In this document: piece by piece, positions 1 to 11,832 of the stretch
Position numbering within the stretch: the stretch's first letter is position 1
Layout: the number at the start of each line of letters is the position of its first letter
From: Elymus sibiricus
Lineage: Eukaryota > Streptophyta > Magnoliopsida > Poales > Poaceae
Direction of reading: 5' to 3'
Length of the DNA stretch: 64,000 nt
Assembly (NCBI GenBank): GCA_039707655.1
Contig: CM077664.1
Location: forward strand, 24,540,781-24,604,780
The notes under the pieces: generated by a model
Database searches by the model: none
What the model was told of the DNA's origin: nothing
Seen by the model: only the letters and a program-made list of their open reading frames with translations
Position numbers and translations under genes: made by a program

Positions 1-1591
1 TACAGCTAGTCGGATGTGGGTTACCGAGGGTGATTCCTCTTTCACTACTTCCGATGAAGCTTCTGTCGTGCAACCCCGCTAGTGTGAATGCCATCGACGG
101 TGATTCCTCCAGGTTCACCTTGACGGATACATCTAGTGGGAATCCAACGAGGGTGATTCCTCGGATTCCTTCTTGATGTTACCTTGACTTTTCTACTGAT
201 ACTGGATAAGTCGGGTCGGCCCCGTGGGGTACCCGCGAGAGATGTGGTATCGGGTTGACCATGAGGGTACCCGAGAGATGAATACGTGGCACGGCCAGGC
301 ATTCTTAGCCTTTGCCGTAAGTCCACGAGACGAGGCGATGGGGTCACAGGATCGTGAGTCTCTGCTTGTCACCGCGAGCTCCCAATGCACTAATGGGTTA
401 GGACATGTAATCTGAGTAGGCCTCTGGCCTTATCGCACTAACCACCATGCGGGAATAAGTATGGGCACTCGGCGTCGTATGTATCAGTCGAAGCTCTTCA
501 GATGTCAGCGGTTGAGTGGCACGCGCCCGGGTTGGACCGCGAAAGCCTGCGCTTGTATTAAGGGGGCTAGGTCTGCTCCCGGCCGTCCTCGCAACGCGCA
601 GGAGTGCGAAGGGTGATGGGCCCAAGACCCCTGAGTGCTTAGGATGTAGACCGGCGTGCTGGCCTCTTTGTTGAGCCTAGGTAGGGCTATGACGTGTCGA
701 TAGACCGAGGCCGGGCATGACCCGAGCAAGTGTGTCCGGCCAGAGTTAATCGAGCGTGTTGGGTAAGTTGGTGCACGCCTGCATGGAAGTTTATCTATTC
801 GAATAGCCGTGTCCACGGTAACAGGACGCTCGGAAAATATCCCGATCTACTACAACTAGAACCGGGTTAATATGTTGCTCCGGGATTGCTTTCTCGCTGG
901 GAGTCGAGGAAGGATCTCTGGGCGTTGTTACTACTTTATGCTACTACTATACTTATTGTACTAATCTGCACTCTTCTAATGCTGGAAGACGCTGAAGATG
1001 CTAGTCTTAGATAGGCTAGGCCTTTCTCTCTATTCTGACATTTCTGTAGTCCAGTCCACTGATACAGCCCTTCCTTGATCCCGATGCATATTTAGAATAG
1101 ATCTGATGTAAGTCTTGCGAGTACTTTGGATGAGTACTCACGGTTGCTTTGCTTCCCCTTTTCCCACATACCCGATTGATGCGACCAGATGATGGAGCCC
1201 AGGAGCTAGCTGTGCCAGCCGACGACTACTACTACTACCCCTGTGGTGGAGAGTACTACTACGTGGAGACCGCCGACGACCAATAGTAGATAGGAGGCAC
1301 CCAGGCAGGAGGCCTGCGCCTTGCGATCCAGTGTCATTGTTTTGCCCCGCCTTCTTAAGGCATATCTGTTTAACTATTATGTATGTACTCAGATATCTAA
1401 TGCTTCCGCTGATACTTGTATGACTCAAGCTGATGTATTCGAGCCCTCGAGGCCCCTGGCTTGTAATATAAATCTTGTAAGACTTTTATTTGTTTTTAGA
1501 GTTGTGTTGTGATATCTTCAAGTGAGTCCTTAGGCTTGATCGTGTGCATTTGCTTGTATGATTAGTGCACGATTAAGTCGGGGGCGTCACA
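1..1591 (+). mobile_element. Right end of an LTR (E1), truncated by window start
   Basis: The stretch ends at 1591 in GGGGGCGTCACA, the typical terminus of a gypsy-like cereal LTR, and the sequence right of it is the interior of another element (E2). GTATG at 1592-1596 is the expected target-site duplication, but the left partner is outside the window. The strand is inferred from the motif TATTCGAATAGCCG at 796, which reads in the same direction as in other LTRs whose promoter can be seen. It has no credible coding frame. A short ACT-rich run lies near 1225-1265. The family is not identified. Confidence 0.7.
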
Positions 1592-2332
1592 GTATGCCTT
1601 TCCTGTCAACGTCACGACCGAGAGTTTTCAATATCTTCCATGCCAAACACATTAGCGGCGGTTCCCAAGCGGTAAAGTAAAGTTTACTCCCCCTCCACCA
1701 ACAATCACAAGCCATGGCTAGCCGAATCATCGGGTGCCCTCCATACCAACATCTTTCCGAGGGAGTTTGTTTTATTATTTTGCAATTTTGATTATGGGAC
1801 TGGGCATCCCGATTACCAGCCCCTCTCGTGCAAGGACAAGTGAATCTACACTCGTCATGAGAATAACCCACTTAGCATGGAAGATACTGACCGCCCCCTG
1901 TCGCTCCATGAGCGGTACGGGCACACAAACCAGATGTTCATTTGAATATTTAGAGGTGGCACATGCAAATTTACTTAGAACGGCAGAGTAATACCGCATA
2001 TAGGTAGATATAGTGGACTCATCTGGAGTAACTTTGGTTTAAAGGTTTTGATGCACAAGCAGTATTCCCGCTTAGTACAGGCGAACGCTAGCAAATAGGT
2101 TGAGAAGTGACCATCTAGAGAGCGAAAACGGTCATAAACTTGCATTATGAATAACCAACATTGAATACTAGCATGAGTAGGATATAAGCACCATGAACAT
2201 AAATATCATGAAGGCTATGTTGGTTTTGAATCAACTACATGCGTGAACATGTGCCAAGTCAAGCCACTTGAAACATTCAGAGGAGGATACCATATCATCA
2301 TACTACATCACAATCTTTTTAATGCATGTTGA
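1592..2332 (-). other. E2 3' non-coding interior, left part
   Basis: No gene is seen here. The block around 2005-2100 resembles the block around 63405-63510 in E7, which also lies upstream of a 3' LTR. This supports reading it as the non-coding region before the polypurine tract of an Athila-type element. The 3' LTR itself is not in the window. Confidence 0.6.
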
Positions 2333-5300
2333 TGTGACACCCTGGTTTTTGGCAACGTTTTCTTTTCGAAATCTTTCTGGCTTTATTTGGAATTTGGTTG
2401 GATTATGAACCTTTTTCAGTTGACTTTGGACTTATGAATTCCTCTCAGTGATCCAAAACCCTCAGCACCTTGCCAAAATCTTGTCACTCACCATCTGGAT
2501 CAATTTCCAATTCTTTATCTTTCCCAATTATCCATTTTCTTCCTTTGGGAAAATCTGTTATCACTATGGGTTACAAAGCAACCTATAGTTCTGGTGATCA
2601 GAAAAATCCCAAATTAATCCCAGACCTTCTTGTATCATCTACTCCCACAATCTTCAAAAACATTTCATGGTCCAGTACAAAATTTTGTCAAGAAAACTCC
2701 ATTTGCTCTCTGGACAGTACTGGTCATTTGTGAAGGAGCTCATATTTTCCCTACTCAGAAAATTCCCTGAGCTTCTAGGGAACCTATCTTTCCACAATAT
2801 CCAAAAATATAATCTGGTCCAGTAGAAATTTGCATCAACAATATTCTGCCAAGTTTCTGTCCAGTTTGAACCTCTGTGAAGGAAGTACCAGCTAGAGGTA
2901 TCCAATTGATCTGAAATTTTTATGACATCTCCTCCTCACCAAATAACCCTGCCATACCAAAATTCAGCTCCAGAAGATCACCCAGATGAGTGCTACAAGA
3001 TCATCTAGGTTTTTGGTTCAGTACAGCAGTTGTACATGAACTACCCTCAAATCTTGATGAAATTCCTTCAAACTTGGCCAGCTCATAGTACTTCCAAAGT
3101 AGATCATCCCAGACATCTACTTTGGCTCCATCTCCAGCTCACCTCTTGTCTAGATCACTCTCAAGTTTGCTGTTAGAGACTGTAGCTGAAGCTACACTTC
3201 GAACCAGTCTGTATCTAGTCGAACCAGAGGCATGGAGAGACTAAGGGGTCAAGGGTCGACGTGCCAGACAAGAAATTCCAGGCTCGCGAGGCCTCTAGAC
3301 ATCAGTAACCGTGGTGAGCACGACAATGGTATGCCACTGCGCGCGCTCTGCATCGCGCCCGTGCCTGATGCGTCGTGTCCGCCTGCCTCGCGCCGCCGTA
3401 GCTTGTCTCAGTGCGCCGACTAACTCCCCTGCATCCACTTGGCCATCCTGGAGCTTGGCCCTCGCCGGAATCGCCCTCGCCGGAATCCTGGAGCGGGCAC
3501 AGTGGCTTCCTCCGCTAGCAGCCACTGCCCGCCATTAGTCCTCCTGCCCTCCTCCGTCCCGTCGCCGCTCCCAGCCAGCCAGCGCATCGTCCTCGCGCCG
3601 GCGACGTGTCCCAATTCCGCCGTTTCCAGAGAGCTTGCCCGAGCTCCTCCCCCTGCTATAAATAGCCCTCCCCGGCCTCTCCCGAGCTCCTCACCCCAGT
3701 CCCTCCGCCTCCTATCGAGCCCCCGAGCACCGAGCCAGGGCCGAGATGCCCTCTGGCCTCGCATCTTGCCGGAGCACCGCCGCCACCCGAGCCCAGCCTC
3801 CTCGCAGATTCGCTCCTCCCCGGTCTCCACCGACTCCACCATCGAGTTCACCGCATTCCACTGACCCTGCCCAAGCCCTTGCCCGGTCGAATTGTTGCCG
3901 GAAGCGCCGTCTCCGAAGACCCCCGAGACCCGCCACCGCCGGAGAGGAAGGGGACGACGTCGTCCGGCCACCGTTCGCCAACCCACGGGTACGTGCGTGT
4001 TCGCCTCGGTGAGTTCTTTCGATTCCCGTAGTCGCCGGACCTCGCCACCGTCTGTGTCGCCGGCGACCATCGCCGGAGCCCCGCCTCCCTCTATTTTCCT
4101 CCTCCCCCGTTTAAATCTGATGCTGGGGCCCGCTCGTCAGCGGCTTACCGAAGAGGTAAGTGGAGACGCCCGGGCAGTTTACGCCTTCGACGTGGCCCCG
4201 GTTGATTTTCTGTTTTTCTATTTTATTTCCAGAGTTGACCAGAAACTTTGACCATCCATAACTTTAATCCATAAGTCCAAATCAATTGATTCTTTTTCCA
4301 TCTGGTTTGTCTTGAGCTCCTTTATTTTCTGTCAAATTTTGGTATTTTTCCCATGTCCACAGAATTTCTGGTGCCCAAAACAGTAGTATGTGACATTTTC
4401 AATTGCATTTTTAAAATATTTTTAGAAGGGAATTCTTTTGGATTTGAAGCCCAGATGTTTGTGGACAACCCAACAGAGCAAGGCAAGCCATGTCATCCAT
4501 TGCATGAAGCATTTAAGAGTATTGGTCATTTAATTGAATTTCATGCATTATTTTTAATATGTGCTAATTCCTAGTAAATTATTTAATTGCCTAGCTACTG
4601 CCATAGTAAATTATTCCTGATAAATACTCATACTGGTTAAATTCTTGACAACACTAAACTTAGTTGGTTGATCAAGAGCCACCTACCCGGACTTTTCTGT
4701 GCAGCCACATTTGCCGGTATGGGACGGCCTTGACTTGGTCTGGCTTTGTGCTCTTTTATCGGTACCACCAAACTAGGGAGGGTTATGCATGCGTGCTGCC
4801 CTGATCAGGTAGACGACGATAATCCTGTGAGCCCAGTTGAGTTATTTTGCCGGCGTCCCCGGTTGGGACAGTTTAGTTTGGCCACGATGGTGACAGGTGT
4901 CACGGGGTGACACAGGGGCCACCTAGGACATGACCCTGGGAGGGTATGATTGTCGGTGGTACGATAGGGGGGTCACGGATCAGGAAGGTTTCGTTGGAGC
5001 TCCACCGGTCCACCCGAATGGGATCACGAGGCCAGGTACTCCATAGTGTGGGTAAAGTGCACAACCTCTGCCGAGTGTAAAAACCTATTCGAATAGCCGC
5101 GTCCACGGTATTGGACAGTCCGTTTAGGCCTCTCTAGGATGGTCAACCGTAATGATAATAATGATGGAAGAACTTGTCTTATGTTCGGAAGAGCTCTGTG
5201 GATTGTGAGCATTCCGAGGGTTGTGGGACAACCCCGATGAGAGTAAGTTGGTACTGGGTACCAGTAAGTGAGCAATCTAAGCACTTAATCTGTTATTGCC

Positions 5301-5722
5301 ATGCTATTGTTTGCTGCATTGTTTTGGTTGCCATGAGCTTGCGAGTACATTCCAAGTACTCACCTGGCGTATCATGCCAGATGCAGGAGTAGCCGAGGAC
5401 GGAGGTCCCGAAGGTTCGTGCTACGCTAACTAGGCCGTGTCCACAGCTGTGTCCCTGTGAATGGAGTTTCCCGTGCTATTTTCTGCTACGCCGTAGTCTA
5501 CCCAGTAGTATCGAGGCCCCGCTATATTCCATAAATAATGTAGATATTGTCTTAGCACCTGCAGTGCTTCTAGCCTCGCTATCATGTAAATTATGAGCTT
5601 GTACTCGAGATATTTTAATAAAGTTCAGCTCAGTTCTGTTCCAAGTTGTTGTGTGTTTCCAGAAGACACGATCTCTGGGTTGGAAACACTGGTAAACCGG
5701 TTCTCTGAGCCGGGGTGCCACA
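2333..5722 (+). mobile_element. S1: solo LTR, gypsy-like, TSD GTTGA
   Basis: It begins TGTGACACCCTGG and ends GGGGTGCCACA. GTTGA immediately precedes it (2328-2332) and immediately follows it (5723-5727), a perfect 5-bp target-site duplication, so the 3.39-kb LTR is complete and stands alone. A TATA box (3656-3664) followed by a GC-rich leader fixes the plus orientation. It shares modules with the E3 and E6 LTRs, including GTGAAGGAAGTACC near 2876 and a ~400-bp block at 4700-5110. Open frames in its GC-rich part (3420-4251) lie on both strands and have no gene character. Confidence 0.9.
3655..3667 (+). promoter_or_regulatory. TATA box of solo LTR S1
   Basis: GCTATAAATAGCC is followed by a C-rich leader. 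The same layout (TATA, then CCCGAGCTC-like GC-rich DNA) occurs in the E5 and E6 LTRs, so it is read as the LTR core promoter. Confidence 0.7.
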
Positions 5723-6520
5723 GTTGACACTCAAGATAAATAATTATCCACTCCTAGCTACTTAAGCACGGCATGAGCAACAATAATCTCTAATTGTCAT
5801 CATAAACATGTTAATCATAATATGCTGAATCATGGATACTGAGTTAAACATATTTACAAAAACAAAAACAAGTTGAGTTCATACCCGCTTTTCCTTGCCA
5901 CAGTCACTTCGTCAAATCATCGTCATTATTGCCTTTCACTTGCACGACCGAATGATATGAAAATAAAAATAGCGCAAGTGTGCCGTGGACTAAGCTGGAA
6001 TCTGCAAGCATTTTATTCAAAGGAGAAGACAAGGTAATATGGGCTCTTTGTTAGATCAACAACAATGCATATGAGAGCCACTCAACATTTTCATCGTGGT
6101 CTTCTCCTTACAATGACTCAGCAAAAGAAAACAATTTCAGAGAAACATACGGATATATTTTTGGAGTTTTTAGTTTATCTAAAGAAAACAAAATAAAGAA
6201 CAAAACGAAAAACGAGAAAAACTATTTACACGGGAAAGCTCCCAACAAGTAAAAGAAGAAACAAGAATTTTTTTTGTGTTTTCTTTTAGTACTACTACTA
6301 ATTAAGCTAGAAAGAAAAACTGAAAAGAAACGAGAAATATTTTTGGATTTTCTCAAAGTTTTTCAAACACACAAGAAGAAAGCGAGAAAAATAAACTTAA
6401 CATGGATTATACAATGAAAAAGTATGAACACCGATAACTGAAATGAAATGTGTGATCATGAATAAAATGTCGGTGAGAAATACGTACTCCCCCGAGCTTA
6501 GGCTTTTGGCCTAGCTTGGT
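5723..6520 (-). other. E2 3' non-coding interior, right part
   Basis: This AT-rich stretch lies between the second E2 ORF and the S1 insertion. No open frame of note is present. With S1 and one GTTGA removed, it continues directly into 2332-1592. Confidence 0.6.
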
Positions 6521-7543
6521 CTACGGCCATCCCTGGTCTGGGTAATAATCAAAGTGGTAGCTCGTAGAGGCATGCTGAGCCGCCTCCTCAGCCAGACGGG
6601 CAGTCTCAACCGCTGCCTTGTACTCGTGCTCCTCGTTCTCCAATAGATAATATCTCTATTTGTTCTGAAAATCAAAGAGGGAAGGAGCAGGAAAAACAAC
6701 ATACACAGATCGAGATTTATTAAAAACTAAGTTATATTAATATCCCTGTGCATTGCGTTTTAAAAACTTATGTTCTCGCATTGTATCGAAATTTAAATAT
6801 TTCTAGGGTAAGAGGGGATCATCGGAATTGGGCGAGACCCCCAACCTTGCTGCTACACGGGAGGCATAAATTCCTCCATACAAATCACCATTACCCGCAT
6901 TACGCTGCAGCCTACGTGCGACAATAGCCCCAAGATTATAATACTTGCTGCTAGTCAAAGCCGTATGAATTAGACTCAGATCAGGGGCGCAAAGGGTACT
7001 GCAGTCTTGCTTACCAACAATGCATTTTCCATTAAAGAGTGCAAAATACCGAATAGCAGGAAAGTGCATGCTAACTATTCTAGCCTGCGTAACTCCCCTA
7101 TCCTCACTGTTGCAAAGGCTGTTAAGAAATGGCTCATAATCAGATTTTTGTGGTTCATCTAACGAACCCCAATACGGAATTTTTCATGCATTAGAGAATT
7201 CTTCTAGAGACATTCTATAGGATCTGTCATAGAGGTGAAATAAAACTCTAGAAGTGCGCGGATGATATTCAAAGTTTTGAGTGAATGAACGAGTAAGGTT
7301 GTAATGCTGTGGTGGCTTATCTGCAACGAAGGCGGAAAGCTCGGCGTTGTGAATATATTGATCAAATTCCTCCTTGATGCCTACACCTAGCATGAACTCA
7401 TTGCACGGCCATCTACATGATTTTGCTTCGGCACCTCGCACTGAACTTGCCCTTGGTTCAACGTAAGATTGACGTGCGGGGTCTTCGCTAGATGATGCCT
7501 CGGTGGGCCTCCTCCTTGAAGAACTCCTCCGGAAGATGTTCAT
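6521..7543 (-). pseudogene. E2 second ORF, broken (retroelement accessory protein)
   Basis: The frame starts at ATG 7543 (MNIFRRSSSRRR) and has a basic, serine-rich N-terminus. One TGA at 7184-7186 interrupts an otherwise open frame running to 6803; my codon-by-codon reading between 7183 and 7069 shows no other break. Past the next stop (6803-6805) the frame is disturbed, but a recognisable C-terminus ending in YYPDQGWP stops at 6521. The original protein was about 340 codons. I know this ORF type only as a recurrent uncharacterised protein of pol-less cereal Athila-like elements. It has no reverse transcriptase, integrase or clear envelope features. Its function is unknown. Confidence 0.7.
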
Positions 7544-7699
7544 TTTCCTAAGAACAAATTTCTGAAAATTTTTGGGTCACAAAATGATATCAATAAAACT
7601 TCACAAGATTGATAGCAACTACTCATATGTATGTCTAGAGGCTACATCAAGCATTCAAACTACTTGGAACTCAAAGAATTCAACATGCAAGCTCACTTT

Positions 7700-8225
7700 C
7701 AGTAGCACCAAGAGTAGCTAATTATGCAAAATATAATCCACTAGAGCAAAAACTAATTGGAGCAATGGAGGAGTCACATACCAAGGAGCAATCTCCCAAA
7801 ACAGTTTCGGAAACGGAGCTCCGAGCAAAGAGATCGAAAATTTCAGGTTTGTGAGCAAGAACACGAGAGAGAGAGAGCTACCAGGAATTTTTCTAGAGGT
7901 AGGAGATGAAGTGAGCTGAAGGAATAAGTGAGGGGGTCCCTGTGGGGCCCACGAGCCACCTGGGCGCGCCAGGGGGGGTGGTGGCGGGCCCTGGTGCCTC
8001 GTGGGTACCTGGGGCACCCCCCTGGTATGATTTTTGTGCGAAAAATTCTTAAATATTATATAAAAATTCATATCAAAATTTTATTGCATTCTGAACACTT
8101 TTATTTCTAGGCACTTTTTTATTGCATGGATAATTCAGAACACAGGATAATCATGGCATTTTATTTTATTTAGCTTAAAATAACAGAAAACAAAAAGTGG
8201 GTACAGAAAGTTGTGCTTACTAAAT
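7700..8225 (-). promoter_or_regulatory. LTR-like module between protease and second ORF of E2
   Basis: On the minus strand, the block from about 8130 to 7940 resembles the U3 part of E2's own LTR. Both have an AAATAAAAG or AAATCAAAG stretch, GAATTTTTAT, an AT-rich run, and then a GC-rich inverted repeat (arms 7948-7971 and 7982-8005) like that in the LTRs (13918-13977). ATG of the second ORF lies about 400 bp downstream. The likely role is an internal promoter derived from an LTR; this is inference, and no clear TATA box is visible. Confidence 0.45.
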
Positions 8226-8330
8226 TCATCGACCACATGCCTCTCAAAAAGAATCCATTAATAAGGTTGATCAAGTCTTATTAACAAACCATTTCCGAGT
8301 AACATGAAACCGAAGAACTTTCGTATAACA

Positions 8331-10186
8331 CTAAGTTACCTCAACGGGGATATGCATCTCCCCAATAATAAGTGTTTCATATCTCTTTATAACAGTTGGA
8401 AGAGGGAGTTGAAAACTTCCAATAGTAATTGTCAGAGTCTTTTCAATAACACGAATACCATTTACTTGAAATTGTTTCTTTGGAAAGTGCACCGTATGTT
8501 CATTACCATTGAGATGAAAAGTGACCTTACTTTTGTTGCAATCAATAATAGCCCCTGCAGTATTCAAGAAGGGTCTACCAAGGATAATCGACATGTTGTC
8601 ATCCTCGGGCATATCAAGTATAACAAAGTCTGTTCAATAGTAACATTTGCAACTACAACGGGCACATCCTCACAAACACCTATAGGTATGGCAGTTGATT
8701 TGTCAGCCATTTGCAATGATATTTCAGTGGGAGTGAGTTTATTCAAATCAAGTCTTTTATATAAAGAGAAAGGCATAACAATAACACCGGCTCCTAAATC
8801 ACACAAAGCAGTTTTGAGATAATTTCGTTTAATGGAGCATGGTATAGTTGGTATTCCTAGATCTCCTAGTTTCTTAGGTACTCCATCCTTAAAATAATAA
8901 TTTGCAAGCATGGTGGAAATTTTAGCTTCAGGTATCTTTCTTTTATTTGTGACAATGTCTTTCATGTATTTAGCATAGGGAGGCATCTTTATAATATCAG
9001 TCAAACGAGTACGCAAAAAGACTGGTCTAAGCATTTCAGCAAAGCGTTCAAACTCTTCCTCATCCTTTTTCTTAGATGGTTTAGGAGGAAAGGGCATGGG
9101 TTTTTGAACCCATGGTTCTCTTTCTTTACCATGTTTTCTAGCAACGAAGTCTTTTTTATCATAACGTTTATTCTTAGAAGGTGGGTTATCAAGATCAACA
9201 GCAGGTTCTATTTCAACATCATTATCAAGTTCTTTATCATTATCTGGTTGGGTATCTATATGAGCATCTTCATTATTATTATCATCAGGTGGTTGTTCAT
9301 TTCCAGACTGTGTTTCAGCATCAGAAATAGAAACATCATTCCTATCCTCCAAGGGTTTCTCTACCTCGGGTTCACTAGAAGTATGCAAAGTCCTATCATT
9401 TTTCTTTTTCTTTTTAGATGGACTAGGTGCATCAACAATACTTCTCTGAGAGTCTTGTTCAATTCTTTTAGGATGAACTTCAGGATAAAGTGGCACCTGA
9501 GTCATTCTACCTCCTCTAGTCATTACTCTAACAGCATGGTCATTCATATTGTTATTCATTTCATTGAGCAATTCACTCTGAGATTTAGCAACTTGTTCTA
9601 ATTGGTTTTGAACCATAGATGCATGTTTACTTACACCTTTGACATCATTAGCAATTCTAAATAACAAGTCACTCAAGCGATCAATCATGTAGGCATTTCG
9701 TTTCAATTGTTTCATAACATTTGCATTGAAGTGATCTTGCTTAATAATATAATTGTCAAATTCATATAAGCATTGACTAGGAGGTTTGTTATAAGGAATA
9801 TCACTTTCATTAAACTTTAGAAGAGAATTTACCTCTACTACCTGTGTCGGTTTGTCAAGACCATGTATCTCTTCAATAGGTGGCAAATTTTTAACATCTT
9901 TGGCTTTAATACCTTTTTCCTTCTGGCATTTCTTTGCTTCTTGCATATGTTCAGGACTGAGATATAAAATACCCCTCTTCTTCGGAGTGGGTTTAGGCGG
10001 TGGTTCAGGAAGTGTCCAATCATTATAATTCTTCAATATGTTATTCAATAATTCCTCAGCTTGTTCAATAGTCCGTTCCCTGAAAACACAACTCGCACAA
10101 CTATCTAGGTAATCCGTAGAAGCATCGGTTAGTCCATTATAGAAGATATCAAGTATTTCATTTTTCTTAAGAGGATGATCAGGCAA
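8331..10186 (-). pseudogene. E2 gag (C-terminal part) and aspartic protease, frameshifted
   Basis: This is the downstream part of the gag-protease frame, cut from its N-terminus by solo LTR S2. The first ~70 residues are the end of the gag domain. A charged, repeat-poor linker follows, then the protease with the active-site signature CDLGAGVIVMPFSLYKRL (D-L-G-A). The frame is open from 10186 to 8564. Near 8612-8640 a single-base indel moves the reading to another frame, which carries MSIILGRPFLNTAG and stays open to 8331. No reverse transcriptase, RNase H or integrase follows. An Athila-type capsid and protease is a confident family call; the element could not move on its own. Confidence 0.85.
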
Positions 10187-10191
10187 AGAAT

Positions 10192-11832
10192 TGATACGTC
10201 TCCAACGTATCTATAATTTATGAAGTATTCATGCCATGATTATAACAATTCTATATGGTTTTGGTATGATTTGATTAGAACTAACCCGGACTGACGCTGT
10301 TTCTAGCAGAATTGCCATGGTGTTGTTTTTTGTGCAGAAATAAAAGTTCTTGGAATTGGATGAAATTTGTTGGAGATTTTTTATGGGATAAATAAAAAAT
10401 ACTGGAACCAAGACCCACTGGAGGGGCGTCACCCAGTGCCCACGAGGAACCAGGGCGCGCGACCCCCCAGGCGCGCCCTGGTACCTCGTGGGTCCCACGT
10501 GGCTCTGTCTGACCTGATTCCAAAGCTGAAAAATCCTAGAAATAGAGAAACCCCTAGAAATAACCCTAGAACTTCGACTCCGCTGCCGCAAGCCTCTGTA
10601 CCTCCACGATCTCATCTACAGCCCTTTTCCGGCACCCTGCCGGAGGGGGGAATCATCACTGGAGGCCATCTTCATCATCCTAGCGGTCTCCATGACGAGG
10701 AGGGAGTAGTTCACCCTCGGGGCTGAGGGTTTGTACCAGTAGCTATGTGTTTTATCTCTCTCTCTCGTGTTCTTGATTTGGCACAATCTTGATGTATCGC
10801 GAGCTTTGTTAATATAGTTGGATCATATGGTGTTTCTTCCCTCTCTATCCTTGTTGTGATGAATCGAATCTTTTCCCTTTGAGGTTTTGTTATCATCGGA
10901 TTGAATATTTCAGATTTGAGAACACTTGATGTATGTCTTGCATATGAATACCCGTGGTTACAATGGGGTATTATATTCATTCACTTGATATATGTTTTGG
11001 CACTCAACTTGCGGATTCCCGAGGTGACATTGGGGTAATCTATGCATAGGGGTTGATGCACGTTTTCATTATCTTTTCTCCGATAGAAACTTTGGGGTGC
11101 TCCTTGGAGTTCTTTGTGTGGATTGAATATTATGATTATGAAGTTGTTTGATGCATATCGTATAATCAACTCACGGATACTTGTGGTGACATTGGAGTAT
11201 CTAGGTGACATTAGAGTTGGTTGATGTGTATCATATGGTCTTATTTTAGTACGAACTCTAGGGCTGTTTGTGACACTTATAGGAATGGCTCAATAGATCG
11301 ATCGGAAAGGATAACTTTGAGGTGGTTTCGTACCCTACAAACAATTTCTATCTTATGTTCTCCGCTAATAGGAACTTGGGAGTGATTCTTTATCGCACGA
11401 TGAGGGATGGTTATATGATCCAATTATATTAGCATTGTTGAGAGATTGCACTAGCGAAAGTATGAACCCTAGGCCTTATTTTTAAGCATTGCAATACCGT
11501 TTGTGCTCACTTTTTTTACTTGCTACCTTGCTGTTTTTATATTTTCAGATTACCAAAACCTATATCTATTATCCATACTACACTTTTATCAGCATCTCTT
11601 CGCCGAACTAGTGCACCTACAATTTACCATTGTATTGGGTGTGTTGGGGACACAAGAGATTTGTTGTATTTGGTTGCTGGGTTTTTGGAGAGATACAATC
11701 TTCAACCTACGCCTCCCACGGATTGATAAACATTAGGTCATCCACTTGAGGGAAAATTGCTACAGTCCTACAAAACTCTGCGCTTGGAGGCCCAACAAGA
11801 GTCTACAAGAATAAGTTGTGTAGTAGACATCA
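10192..11832 (+). mobile_element. S2: solo LTR inside E2 gag, imperfect TSD
   Basis: It begins TGATACGTCTCCAACGTATC and ends GTAGTAGACATCA. The flanks AGAAT (10187-10191) and AGCAT (11833-11837) match at four of five bases, as expected of an aged TSD. Removing the LTR and one flank copy restores the gag frame exactly at codon 295/296. The family is the same as the E7 LTR at 60880-62534, which lies in the opposite direction. The Athila clade is likely. Confidence 0.9.
10439..10492 (+). repeat. GC-rich inverted repeat in LTR S2
   Basis: Arms 10439-10460 and 10471-10492 pair at 21 of 22 positions around a 10-base loop, with GGGCGCGC at the loop end of the stem. Equivalent hairpins occur at 13918-13977, 62196-62254 and 7948-8005. 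In other LTRs of this clade a similar palindrome sits just upstream of the TATA box. Confidence 0.75.

Noticed and set aside
3420..4251. Several long open frames on both strands in S1
   Set aside because: GC-rich LTR leader with few stop codons on either strand; no domain, and equivalents in related LTRs differ.
8304..8822. 172-codon plus-strand frame
   Set aside because: Antisense shadow of the E2 protease.
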